A stretch of 64,000 nt of DNA from Paenibacillus ferrarius (GTDB lineage Bacteria > Bacillota > Bacilli > Paenibacillales > NBRC-103111): NCBI RefSeq assembly GCF_002027705.1, contig NZ_MBTG01000006.1, forward strand, positions 124,001 through 188,000. Reading direction: 5' to 3'. A program made the position numbers and the translations under genes. Shown here one piece after another: positions 7,663-15,863 of the stretch. Position 1 is the stretch's first letter. Each line of letters starts with the position of its first letter. Under the pieces are notes generated by a model. The model was not told the DNA's origin. It did not search any database and was given only the letters and a program-made list of their open reading frames with translations.

Positions 7663-8754
7663 TTATAGTGAAAAATGCGCATGAATGCGGTTTTTTCCGT
7701 TTCTTTTGGCTACGTACAAGCACTCGTCCACCTGTTGGAACCAGGCCTTCTTCATCGTATTCCGATTATAGGGAGCGAGACCGATACTCATCGTTAAGGC
7801 TTGACCGGGCATCTCGGGGATTTCCGTTTCGCGAATGATTTGCATTAATTGTTCGCACACTTCCATTACTTCCTTATGCGATTTGCCCACGAACAGAACC
7901 GCAAATTCCTCACCGCCATAGCGGAAAGACATATCATCGGGTCCGAGCACTTCTTTCAGCAGGGAACCAATGGTTTTGAGCACAACATCCCCAACCCAGT
8001 GGCCGTAGGTATCATTAATTTTTTTGAAATTATCAATATCCATCAGCGCAAGCTCAAGGGGAGTATCGAAGGGCATATGTGAAATCAGATGATCCGTATG
8101 GTCTTGAAAAGAGCGGTGATTGAACAGTTCGGTGAGCGCATCAACTTTGGAAAGCCGATCGATCATCACATTTCGAATGAGCAGATCCTGCTCGCGAACG
8201 ACTGATTCTTTGAGCAGCGTAATAAGGGCCAAGCCTTTATTCATGATAGCGAAACAGACGAGCGCCGTTGAGGTGACAACCGTTATGGAGACAATGACTT
8301 CATAAGGGGTAATCGTTATGTCATTATTAGCCTGGTTAAATAATAAGGCTATTAAACAAACCATGCCTAAACTATAAGCGAAGACAATATATTTTTTCTG
8401 AAAATAGATAGATGCCATAATAATAGGAATGCTAATTAATTCATAGCTTTTCGAGAGTTCAGGAATACAGATGATATAAATACTAACCGTGGTCATGGTC
8501 CATATAATCATGATAAAATCACTGTATTGTTTCAGATAGCGGACGGCCAGATAACCGGCTCCCATGAGGGAAAGCTGCAAGCAAGTCGGGATGACTTGAA
8601 ATTGCATGAAGCTGGTGCGCCACTGTGCAGGCTGATCATACAAATCAAAGAAAAATCCAATCATAGCGGCTACTTCATAGATGAGCAGGATCCACCATAG
8701 AAGATGTATTAGCTTACGATTCCAAATATGATCATTCGCCGGAAGTTGTTCCAT
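7663..8754 (-). CDS. Membrane-bound diguanylate cyclase (GGDEF)
   Basis: Predicted to make cyclic di-GMP from two GTP. Residues 1-185 contain about six hydrophobic segments (for example IHLLWWILLIYEVAAMIGFF) forming a membrane sensor region of unknown signal. The GGDEF domain covers about residues 200-360, with LMDIDNFKKINDTYGHWVGD and the active-site motif RYGGEEF. The usual inhibitory-site RxxD, five residues before GGEEF, reads GPDD, so product inhibition through that site is probably lost. The start is uncertain because no clear ribosome binding site precedes ATG 8754, but no better in-frame start was found. It is divergent from the eCIS ATPase. Confidence 0.9.
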   Translation of the reverse strand: MEQLPANDHIWNRKLIHLLWWILLIYEVAAMIGFFFDLYDQPAQWRTSFMQFQVIPTCLQLSLMGAGYLAVRYLKQYSDFIMIIWTMTTVSIYIICIPELSKSYELISIPIIMASIYFQKKYIVFAYSLGMVCLIALLFNQANNDITITPYEVIVSITVVTSTALVCFAIMNKGLALITLLKESVVREQDLLIRNVMIDRLSKVDALTELFNHRSFQDHTDHLISHMPFDTPLELALMDIDNFKKINDTYGHWVGDVVLKTIGSLLKEVLGPDDMSFRYGGEEFAVLFVGKSHKEVMEVCEQLMQIIRETEIPEMPGQALTMSIGLAPYNRNTMKKAWFQQVDECLYVAKRNGKNRIHAHFSL

Positions 8755-8882
8755 CGGAGGAAGGCCACTTTCCTTTCAAGGTAGCAGTTATTGGAAAAAC
8801 GTTTTGTGCCTTATCAGATCATTGTAAAGAATAACACCCCATTTAGGCAAGCAATGAAAATAGAGAGTCATTCAGGAGGGCT

Positions 8883-11081
8883 ATGGCAGTTCAAGGGTAT
8901 ATCCATGCATGGGAACATTATAAAGACGAGCTTGCTTTGTTGGATAAAAAGCTGGAGCTTCTATATAAACGCCGCCAAAAGCTAACCCCAGATCCGCAAA
9001 CAGATTCGTTTCGTGGGATGTTTGTGTCCGAAGATGAATTCATCCGTTTGGTGGGCGGGATCGGCGAGCAGGCGGAGATCGACGAGGAAGAACGTCAGAT
9101 TCTAGCAGCGATAGGGGACTTAGAGACGTTCGTAGCAGAGCGTCTGGACCAAAGCCGGGAAACCGGCGTGTTCCTTCCTCTGTCCTATATCACTTCAGTT
9201 TTCGGACTATCTCAGGTAGAAGAACGGTTCGTGATGCTCGGACTGGCTGTGGAGCTGGACCGCAAATACGAGCGGATTTTCGGCTTTCTGCAAGATGATT
9301 TGACCAGCAAAACACCGAATATCAGTTTGGCGCTGCAAATAGCCTGCAGCCATCCGGAAGAAATGCGGGCAGCACGCACTACCTTCATGGCTCCGGAAGG
9401 CAGACTGGCTCGCTATCTTCTTCACAGGGACGAGCAGCCAAACAGCAGTCAGTCGTTATTGTCCAGGCCGCTGCTGCTCGATAAGAGAATCATTACCTTC
9501 CTGATGGATTCCGGTGAAGTGGATCCGAAGCTGAAGCCGGCGGTTCAGATGGTTTACCCGGATGACGAGCTGGACCCTCTGCTCGTCCATGAGGATTTTC
9601 AACTGCGGCTGCGAGGCTTCATCGGCGAGATGCTGCAGTCGCCGGCAGCTGAGCGCAAGCGGCTCGCGTTCCACGTGTGGGGGAACGCGGGCGCCGGCAA
9701 GAAGCTGCAGGTCATGCACCTCAGCCGCTTCTTCAAGAAGCCGCTGCTGCTCGTTGATCTGGCGGACGTGCTTTTGCACGCCGTGAGCCTGGAAGAGCAG
9801 CTGAGCGTGATTATTCGCGAGGCGATCCTGCATCAGGCCGTGCTGTGCTTCACACGGCTGGAGGTGCTCTACCCAGAGGAGCCGGATTTGGCGGCGCAGC
9901 AGCGGCTCGGACGGTTTCACGAGCTGCTGGACGGCTACGGCGGCATGGTGTTTCTGCTCGCCGGGACGTACAACCGGCAGAGCTGGAAGTCCAAGGAGCG
10001 GCTGCTCCTTGAGCATGAACTGCAAGTGCCGGACGAGGGAGGGCGTGAGCGCCTCTGGACGGCATTCGCGCGCGAGCTTGGCGTGAGCGCGGATCTTGAC
10101 TTCGCGGTGATGAGCGGCAAATTCCGCTTCACCCCGGGACAGATTCGCCGCGCGCTGACGCTGGCTCGCGGGTACTCCGCCTGGCAGGCGGGAGGGGAAA
10201 GCCCCGCCGCTGCGCCGCTGCGGGTCGATGCGCTCTACAAAGCATGCTACCAGCAGGTGCAGCATAAGCTGGAGCGCAAAGCGACGCGCATTGAGCCGCG
10301 CTACGGGTGGGAGGACATTGTCCTCCCGCCCGAGCAGAAGGATCAGCTGCGCAACGCTTGCAATCAAGTGAAATATCGCGGCGTCGTCTACGGCGATTGG
10401 GGCTTCGAGAAGAAGCTGGCCTACGGCAAGGGGCTCAGCATGCTGTTCGCCGGCCCGCCGGGCACAGGGAAGACGATGTCTGCGCAGGTTGTGGCCGGCG
10501 ACCTGCAGCTTGAGCTTTACAAGGTTGATCTTTCGCAGGTGATCAGTAAATACATTGGCGAGACCGAGAAGAACCTGCACGAAATCTTCGAGGAAGCGCA
10601 GCTCAGCAATGCGGTGCTGTTCTTCGATGAAACCGATGCGCTGTTTGGGAAGCGCTCGGAAGTGAAGGATTCGCATGACAAGTATGCGAATATCGAAACG
10701 GCCTATCTGCTTCAGAAGATGGAGGAGTATCAGGGGATCACGGTGCTGGCGACGAATCTATTAAATAATATTGATGAAGCCTTTCTGCGGCGGATCAATT
10801 ATGTCATTAAGTTTCCTTTTCCGGATAGTGAATACCGTGAAAAGATTTGGCAGGCGATGTTTCCGGCAGCAGCCCCTCTTAGCGACGACGTCGATTTCAA
10901 ATACTTGGCGCAGCGCTATGAGATTGCTGGGGGAAATATTAAAAATGTGGTGGTTTCATCGGCATTTTTGGCTGCTGAAGCGGGTCAACCCATTCGCATG
11001 CAGCATATCATCAAATCGATCCGGCACGAATTGCAGAAATCCGGTAAAATTTTGGCTCGACAAGAATGGGAAGAGTATTGA
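8883..11081 (+). CDS. eCIS AAA+ ATPase (Pvc15/Afp15-like)
   Basis: ATPase of 732 residues with two P-loop regions. An N-terminal helical segment precedes a degenerate AAA module around residue 267 (GNAGAGKK, without the usual GKT/GKS). The second module is intact: Walker A GPPGTGKT at about residue 524, Walker B AVLFFDETDA at about 579, sensor 1 ATNLLNN and the arginine pair LRRINY. This layout matches the ATPase found in nearly all extracellular contractile injection loci (Pvc15/Afp15). Its exact role is unsettled; assembly or disassembly of particles has been suggested. The GGAGGG lies only 2 nt before the ATG, an unusually tight spacing. It is separated from the rest of the cluster by about 570 bp but in the same orientation. 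Confidence 0.88.
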   Translation: MAVQGYIHAWEHYKDELALLDKKLELLYKRRQKLTPDPQTDSFRGMFVSEDEFIRLVGGIGEQAEIDEEERQILAAIGDLETFVAERLDQSRETGVFLPLSYITSVFGLSQVEERFVMLGLAVELDRKYERIFGFLQDDLTSKTPNISLALQIACSHPEEMRAARTTFMAPEGRLARYLLHRDEQPNSSQSLLSRPLLLDKRIITFLMDSGEVDPKLKPAVQMVYPDDELDPLLVHEDFQLRLRGFIGEMLQSPAAERKRLAFHVWGNAGAGKKLQVMHLSRFFKKPLLLVDLADVLLHAVSLEEQLSVIIREAILHQAVLCFTRLEVLYPEEPDLAAQQRLGRFHELLDGYGGMVFLLAGTYNRQSWKSKERLLLEHELQVPDEGGRERLWTAFARELGVSADLDFAVMSGKFRFTPGQIRRALTLARGYSAWQAGGESPAAAPLRVDALYKACYQQVQHKLERKATRIEPRYGWEDIVLPPEQKDQLRNACNQVKYRGVVYGDWGFEKKLAYGKGLSMLFAGPPGTGKTMSAQVVAGDLQLELYKVDLSQVISKYIGETEKNLHEIFEEAQLSNAVLFFDETDALFGKRSEVKDSHDKYANIETAYLLQKMEEYQGITVLATNLLNNIDEAFLRRINYVIKFPFPDSEYREKIWQAMFPAAAPLSDDVDFKYLAQRYEIAGGNIKNVVVSSAFLAAEAGQPIRMQHIIKSIRHELQKSGKILARQEWEEY

Positions 11082-11149
11082 GGCATAGGGCGATAGTATG
11101 AATGCAATGCAGCGTCATTAATGTGAGCACAACAGCGCTTCTCGGAGCG

Positions 11150-11335
11150 TGAAACGGAACTAGGGTACGCTATTTGCCTGAAAATGGCCTATTTCCAGTT
11201 GAAACGGAACTACGATACGCTATTCGCTTCCGTTTCCTTCTGAAACGTGCTTTTTGGAGCAATTAGCGTACTGTAGTTCCCTCGCTGCCCATTTCTCCTG
11301 ATAACCCGCATATAGCGGATCTCAGTTCCCTTTCA
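11150..11335. repeat. Interspersed GGAACTA...CGCTATT repeat, copy A
   Basis: Contains GAAACGGAACTA-gggtaCGCTATT twice and the inverted form AGCGTACTGTAGTTCC and AGCGGATCTCAGTTCC, so it can fold into long hairpins. A related element lies at 59686-59880. The rest of the 11082-11567 gap holds short direct repeats (TTAGGCAC, TTAGTCACC) and no gene. Confidence 0.7.
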
Positions 11336-11567
11336 GGCAGCGTTTAGGCACGTTTCAGTTTCCTTAGGCACCCTTTAGTCACCCTTCAGGCACCTTAGGC
11401 ATATTCAGACATATCAAGCCTCCAATTCCACCGATTCAAGTGGTTTTGGAGGTTCTTTTGTCTACCTAAGAATTGGGCGGCACCAGGCATCAACCATGTT
11501 CAGGCAGAAAAATAAAATCTCATGTAAGGTATTTTCGATCTTTCACGAAACTCTTAAATAATCGCTA

Positions 11568-11596
11568 TAGTCATCCTAGCAATTTGCAATTATAAT
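11568..11596 (+). promoter_or_regulatory. Putative sigma-A promoter of the eCIS structural operon
   Basis: TAGTCA (4 of 6 to TTGACA), a 17-nt spacer and a perfect TATAAT at 11591-11596 lie about 60 nt before the DUF4255 gene. It is the best visible promoter for the long co-directional run to 33.6 kb. Inference from consensus only. Confidence 0.55.
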
Positions 11597-11654
11597 AGAA
11601 AAAGGTACACAATGTGACATATTCCCCATAGTTTCAACACATGAAATAGGTATT

Positions 11655-12245
11655 TTGAGGCAGGAAGTGAATCCCATAGGCGATTATTCGGTAATTGCTG
11701 ATGTAAGTGCATCTTTAATCAAGCTGCTTAGAGAAAACATGACCCCGGATCCCATTCCCCAACCAGAGATGATTGGGCTCGCTTCGCCTGTCGATAAAGG
11801 TGATTTCTACTTATCTCTTTATTTGTACAACATTCGCGAAAGCGGCGATAATCGTCGTACACATATGATTGCCCGAGGGACGAATGAAATTCAGTTTCCG
11901 CCTATGGTGGTTGATCTCAGCTTTTTGCTGACGGTACAATCCCCAGCCGAGCTTCAATCCAGAGCGTTGGATGAGCATCGGATCATAGGCAGAGCCATGC
12001 AAGTGCTTTATGATCATTCCGTACTTCGAGGTTCAATGACCGTAGGCACCCTAGCCGAGCAAGATGAAGAAGTGCGTATTGTGATGGACCCTCTTAAGGG
12101 AGAGAGTATGTTGAATTTATGGAATTTCGCTGAAACCCCTTACCGACTTTCAGTCAGCTACACAGTTGGGCCTGTTAACATTGATTCAACGCGCATTCGA
12201 ACGACCAAAAGGGTTTCAGAAACCGATTTTCGTATCCAAGGTTAG
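11655..12245 (+). CDS. DUF4255 eCIS cap/terminator protein (Pvc16/Afp16-like)
   Basis: Protein of 196 residues with the DUF4255 layout: an N-terminal helix (YSVIADVSASLIKLLRENM), VDKGDFYLSLYLYNI, PPMVVDLSFLLTVQSP and a C-terminal LSVSYTVGPV strand. In Afp/PVC this family caps the distal end of sheath and tube and fixes particle length. It is the first structural gene of the cluster, 59 nt after a good -10 box. The TTG start at 11655 follows AATAGG; GTG 11667 is an alternative. The next gene begins 12 nt after the stop with GGAGGGG. Confidence 0.88.
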   Translation: MRQEVNPIGDYSVIADVSASLIKLLRENMTPDPIPQPEMIGLASPVDKGDFYLSLYLYNIRESGDNRRTHMIARGTNEIQFPPMVVDLSFLLTVQSPAELQSRALDEHRIIGRAMQVLYDHSVLRGSMTVGTLAEQDEEVRIVMDPLKGESMLNLWNFAETPYRLSVSYTVGPVNIDSTRIRTTKRVSETDFRIQG

Positions 12246-12257
12246 GAGGGGTAGGTT

Positions 12258-13061
12258 GTGGACCATATTCGTGTATCGCAATTCAAAAACCGCGTCTCCC
12301 TTGTTGTGTACGTCATCGATGCAAGCACCTCCAAAACCCCACTTGGCAATACCACCACCGTTTATCTCGAAGGCACCCGTTCGAAAGCAATCAGCAAGTC
12401 GAACGGTTCCTATATATTCAATGATTTGCCGCCTGGTGATTATCGTTTAACCGTAAACAGCGAGTACTATTTTCAAGAACAGTCTCTGATCACCATAGGA
12501 ACTGACAATTACATAGAGATTATTCAATTGAAGCCGCTTCCTTCTTATCCTTTTTCCCAAGGCATCGGGCTGATCCGAGCTATGCTGCAGAATGCGGCGG
12601 GTTCTCCGATACGGGATGCTCAGCTGCAGGCAACAATTCTGACTGAGGAATGTGCCCGGGCTCGATTAATGGTCGACCAAGCAGAAAAAGGCGCAATAGA
12701 AGTGACACTTGGTTCGTTTACAGGAACGATTGCCGCAGGTGATTCCTACATACTGCGTGGCCGAGGTGCCAAGCCTTCTGAGGAGTATATTCGTATCGCA
12801 GAGGTGCTGGAGCATCAGAAACGGTTTCGTTTAGAGCGGAAGCTGACCAAAGCCTTCACTAGAGGAGCCTTGCTGCTGCCTGTTCAAGAAACCCGCGTAA
12901 CCGAACGGGGTGAGGTTGTTATCGCCTTTCGCGGAAATCGCGTGCAAGCCTTTCAAACAGAGCTAATGATTACCTATGGCACGGATCGCCGAGCGCTCAC
13001 GAAGGAAGTTTTCGTCGCAGAAGGTACCACAACAAACCTTGGTATCGTTCGTCTCACCTAA
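12258..13061 (+). CDS. Ig-like (carboxypeptidase-regulatory type) eCIS-associated protein
   Basis: Protein of 267 residues with a GTG start after GGAGGGG. The N-terminal ~90 residues have the beta-sandwich pattern of carboxypeptidase-regulatory-like domains (VYLEGTRSKAISKSNGSYIF, then NDLPPGDYRLTVNSEYY). The rest is beta-rich (TLGSFTGTIAAGDSYILRG), ending TTTNLGIVRLT. No signal peptide or membrane segment is seen. Proteins of this type often sit beside the DUF4255 gene in eCIS loci of Actinobacteria and Firmicutes. A structural or decoration role at the particle cap is a reasonable guess, not shown. About 70 nt separate it from the sheath leader ORF. Confidence 0.7.
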   Translation: MDHIRVSQFKNRVSLVVYVIDASTSKTPLGNTTTVYLEGTRSKAISKSNGSYIFNDLPPGDYRLTVNSEYYFQEQSLITIGTDNYIEIIQLKPLPSYPFSQGIGLIRAMLQNAAGSPIRDAQLQATILTEECARARLMVDQAEKGAIEVTLGSFTGTIAAGDSYILRGRGAKPSEEYIRIAEVLEHQKRFRLERKLTKAFTRGALLLPVQETRVTERGEVVIAFRGNRVQAFQTELMITYGTDRRALTKEVFVAEGTTTNLGIVRLT

Positions 13062-13131
13062 CCCTATTTAGTAGAATGGACACGTCCATCTTCTATACAA
13101 AATGACAAGCAGAAAGGAGAGAACTGGTTTC

Positions 13132-13194
13132 ATGTCTATGGCCGTATTCATTTGCAAGAAGAGCCATCTGACTGAACTGGGGAACAATGGCTGA
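13132..13194 (+). CDS. Possible 20-codon leader ORF coupled to the sheath gene
   Basis: ATG at 13132 lies about 10 nt after AGAAAGGAGAG, the only strong ribosome binding site in this gap. It encodes a 20-residue peptide starting MSMAVFICKK. Its TGA (13192-13194) overlaps the first codons of the sheath gene (ATG 13187) in another frame. The sheath ATG itself has only a weak, too-close GGGGAA, so translation of the sheath may depend on termination-reinitiation from this ORF. It could also be a chance ORF. Confidence 0.45.
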   Translation: MSMAVFICKKSHLTELGNNG

Positions 13195-14920
13195 CTATTT
13201 ATCACCTGGAGTCTATGTGGAAGAGTTTGACAGCGGGGCACAACCGCTTGAGGGTGCAAGCACAAGTACGGCCGGGTTTATAGGGCTTGCGCAAAGAGGG
13301 GAAATTGAAGGTGTCCCCCAATTGGTTACAAGTGTAGCTGATTTCCATCGTTTATTCGGCAGCTACTTGTCAGAGAACGAATTTGGTGAGTACCGCTTCC
13401 TTTCTTATGCTGTTGAGCACTTTTACTTAAACGGGGGTTCCCGCTGTTATGTTATGCGCGTAGCGCCAACTGACGCTAAAGTAGCTAAGAACAAAGCGGA
13501 CAGCAACAAAGAAGCTTCCATTCTAGAAATCTCATCCAAAAACCCTGGTACTTGGGGCAACCAAGTTCGCATCGTGGTTGTACCATCCAGCAAAGCCAAA
13601 ACACAAATCTACGAAGTGCTTAGCGAAAAACAATACCGTGTGAAAAATAACGCGGGGTTCAACGTTGGCGACGTCGTGGCTTTCGAGGCAGCTGGCCAAA
13701 AGCAATACAACAAAGTCATCGCTTCCCAAGATAACATCATCGAGCTTGCTGAAGAGCTGGACGGCGATGTTGTGGATGCGGGTCTGCTTCCTTCCAAAGT
13801 GTTAACTACTTCTGAGTTCACGCTGCATGTTTTCTATGGCGATGAAGCTGAGACTTACGAGAAGGTATCTCTGAACATTTCCGCTGCCAACCATATCGAG
13901 AAAATCGTTTCCCGTTCCAACATCATCACGGTGAAGGATTTGACAGAAGGCAAGGATCTCGGCGCAATCGCTCCTTTTGAAGTGCTTTCCGGCGAGAACG
14001 AGTCGGTTGGCAAATTCCAAATCGCTTTGTCAGGCGGAAGCAACGGTTCCATCGCGCAAGTGACGCCTGATGTGTTCATGGGTGTAGACCGTGGTCCTGG
14101 CAAACGTACAGGTATCCAGTCTTTTATCGATAACGATGTCGTCAGCATCATTGCGATTCCGGGTGTAACAGAGCCTACTGTGCAATTATCCCTAGTTGCG
14201 CACTGTGAAAACTTGGGCAGCCGCTTTGCGGTTCTCGATATTCCGCGCGAGAAGACCAAAGTAGCGGATGTTATGACGCACCGCAATATTTTTGACAGCA
14301 GCTATGCAGCTATGTACAATCCTTGGTTGCAAGTTTTTGATCCATTAGATAAAAGAAACATTTACATCCCGCCATCCGGTTCTGTTATTGGGATCTACTC
14401 CCGTTCCGACCAAACACGCGGCGTTCAAAAAGCGCCTGCCAACGAAGTCGTTCGCGGCGCAGTTGGTCTGGATTGCCAATATAACAAAGGCGAGCAGGAT
14501 ATCCTGAACCCGCAAGGCGTAAACTTGATTCGTCATTTCGCAGGACAAGGTATTCGTGTATGGGGAGCCCGCACCACTTCTTCCAACGGTTTATGGAAAT
14601 ATGTGAACGTAAGACGTTTGTTCATCTTCATTGAAGAGTCGATCAAGAACGGCACGAACTGGGTTGTATTCGAACCCAATGATGAACAGCTTTGGGCTCG
14701 TGTACAACGGACCATCGATGCGTTCTTAACTCGTGTATGGAGAGACGGCGCCTTGATGGGGGGAAGTCCTTCGGAGGCTTTCTACATTAACATCGGGCGC
14801 AGTACGATGACGCAGGATGACATTGATAATGGTCGACTCATCTGTGTGATCGGGGTTGCTCCAGTGAAACCTGCCGAGTTCGTGATCTTCCGCATTACTC
14901 AGAAAACAAGAGAAGAATAG
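13187..14920 (+). CDS. Contractile tail sheath protein
   Basis: Sheath protein of 577 residues that forms the contractile outer tube. The N-terminus is the hallmark LSPGVYVEEFDSGAQPLEG followed by STAGFIGLAQRG, and the C-terminus keeps family blocks such as VNVRRLFIFIEESIKNGTNW, FEPNDEQLWARVQRTIDAFL and MTQDDIDNGRLICVIGVAPV. The middle insert (about residues 100-300) would be the surface-exposed variable domain. Only one sheath gene is present, in contrast to the two or three in Afp/PVC. It precedes tube 1 by 42 nt and is followed after tube 1 by a terminator-like hairpin. Confidence 0.95.
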   Translation: MADYLSPGVYVEEFDSGAQPLEGASTSTAGFIGLAQRGEIEGVPQLVTSVADFHRLFGSYLSENEFGEYRFLSYAVEHFYLNGGSRCYVMRVAPTDAKVAKNKADSNKEASILEISSKNPGTWGNQVRIVVVPSSKAKTQIYEVLSEKQYRVKNNAGFNVGDVVAFEAAGQKQYNKVIASQDNIIELAEELDGDVVDAGLLPSKVLTTSEFTLHVFYGDEAETYEKVSLNISAANHIEKIVSRSNIITVKDLTEGKDLGAIAPFEVLSGENESVGKFQIALSGGSNGSIAQVTPDVFMGVDRGPGKRTGIQSFIDNDVVSIIAIPGVTEPTVQLSLVAHCENLGSRFAVLDIPREKTKVADVMTHRNIFDSSYAAMYNPWLQVFDPLDKRNIYIPPSGSVIGIYSRSDQTRGVQKAPANEVVRGAVGLDCQYNKGEQDILNPQGVNLIRHFAGQGIRVWGARTTSSNGLWKYVNVRRLFIFIEESIKNGTNWVVFEPNDEQLWARVQRTIDAFLTRVWRDGALMGGSPSEAFYINIGRSTMTQDDIDNGRLICVIGVAPVKPAEFVIFRITQKTREE

Positions 14921-14962
14921 TTGAAACGTTAGATATTTTTCATATTAGGAAAGGGGTATTAT

Positions 14963-15397
14963 ATGGCTGGCGAACGTAGGGATCCATACCGCAATTTTAG
15001 ATTTCGAATTGAAGTAGAAGGTATTCAGCAAGCTGGATTCAGTGAAATCTCTGGATTTGACGCTTCCCTTTCGGTAATTGAATACCGTGAAGGCAACGAA
15101 ACGATTACGCCTCGGAAGCTTCCGGGACTTGCCAAATACGGCAACATTACGTTGAAATGGGGGGTTACTGACTCCATGGATATGTACAACTGGATGTCAG
15201 AATCCATTCAAGGCAAAATCTCCCGCAAAACGGTCACGATTATCGCGATCAACGAAGAGGGCGGAGATGTAGCGACATGGCAGGTTATCGAAGCATGGCC
15301 GTCCAAGTACTCAGCTCCAAGCTTCAAGGGAACTGGGAACGAAGTTGCGATCGAGAGCTTAGAGCTTGCTCATGAAGGCATGACGCGCACGAAGTAA
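14963..15397 (+). CDS. Inner tube protein 1 (gp19/Hcp-like)
   Basis: Tube protein of 144 residues with the T4 gp19-like pattern: DPYRNFRFRIEVEGIQQAGF, SEISGFDASLSVIEYREG, YGNITLKWGVTDSMDMYNW and the conserved C-terminal NEVAIESLELAHEGM. It would stack as hexamers to form the lumen of the injection tube. It lies directly behind the sheath gene with AGGAAAGGGG before the ATG. A second, different tube protein lies at 16071-16514; in Afp/PVC one copy forms the main tube and another the tube start at the baseplate. Which is which cannot be decided here. Confidence 0.93.
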   Translation: MAGERRDPYRNFRFRIEVEGIQQAGFSEISGFDASLSVIEYREGNETITPRKLPGLAKYGNITLKWGVTDSMDMYNWMSESIQGKISRKTVTIIAINEEGGDVATWQVIEAWPSKYSAPSFKGTGNEVAIESLELAHEGMTRTK

Positions 15398-15406
15398 TGA
15401 TAGGTT

Positions 15407-15454
15407 AGAGTAGGCGCCGGGACGTGAGTTCCGGTTCCTGACTCTTCTTTTTTT
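15407..15454 (+). terminator. Internal terminator-like hairpin after sheath-tube
   Basis: AGAGT, AGG and CCGG on the left (15407-15420) pair with CCGG, CCT and ACTCT (15431-15445), then a run of seven T (15448-15454). It lies between tube 1 and the chaperone-like gene within a co-directional operon. Partial termination would give more sheath and tube mRNA than baseplate mRNA. Confidence 0.7.
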
Positions 15455-15482
15455 CAATCATACAAATAGCTAAGGAGGCACC

Positions 15483-15863
15483 ATGATGGCTTTCAAAACG
15501 GAATACGAGTTCGAGCTGCCTAGAGGATATGTGGATGATAATGGTACGCTTCACAAGAGAGGCGTTATGCGACTTGCTACAGCCGCAGACGAAATTCTGC
15601 CCATGCGCGATCAACGCGTTCAGCAAAATCCCGGCTATTTAACGATTATTTTACTTACCCGTGTCATCACGAATCTTGGTGATTTGCGTGCCATTGATAC
15701 TCGCGTAGTGGAGAAGTTTTTTACAGCGGATCTCGCTTTCCTGCAAAATTTCTATCGCCAAATTAATGAAATGGAAGTGCCAAGAGTACACACAAGCTGC
15801 CCGAAATGCGAGCATGAGTTTGATGTGGACGTGTCTTTTTTGGACGAGATGGCGGGGGCATAA
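15483..15863 (+). CDS. Tail assembly chaperone-like protein (phage gpG/gpE-like)
   Basis: Protein of 126 residues with ATG after AAGGAGG. The central part (RLATAADEILPMRDQRVQQNPGYL and VITNLGDL) matches small tail-assembly proteins found between tube and tape measure genes. The C-terminus has a CPKC motif and acidic tail. In phages this position is held by tail assembly chaperones that guide tube formation around the tape measure. Near its end, codons TCT-TTT-TTG contain the slippery heptamer T-TTT-TTG (15836-15842). A -1 shift there would fuse its first 120 residues to the DUF6760-like frame that follows. The annotated stop is TAA 15861-15863. Confidence 0.8.
   Translation: MMAFKTEYEFELPRGYVDDNGTLHKRGVMRLATAADEILPMRDQRVQQNPGYLTIILLTRVITNLGDLRAIDTRVVEKFFTADLAFLQNFYRQINEMEVPRVHTSCPKCEHEFDVDVSFLDEMAGA
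15836..15842 (+). other. Putative -1 programmed ribosomal frameshift site (T-TTT-TTG)
   Basis: The heptamer is in the correct register (zero-frame codons TTT and TTG). The -1 frame is open from 15824 to the TGA at 16061-16063 and encodes a DUF6760-like domain with no conventional start that keeps its conserved N-terminus. A shift would yield a protein of about 193 residues (120 + 73). A GGGATATCCC palindrome 23 nt downstream is the only nearby structure seen and is weak. Confidence 0.6.

Noticed and set aside
9456..10676. A 406-codon minus-strand frame opposite the ATPase
   Set aside because: It is a composition shadow of a GC-rich gene; the plus-strand ATPase has unmistakable motifs and the minus frame has no domain or ribosome binding site.
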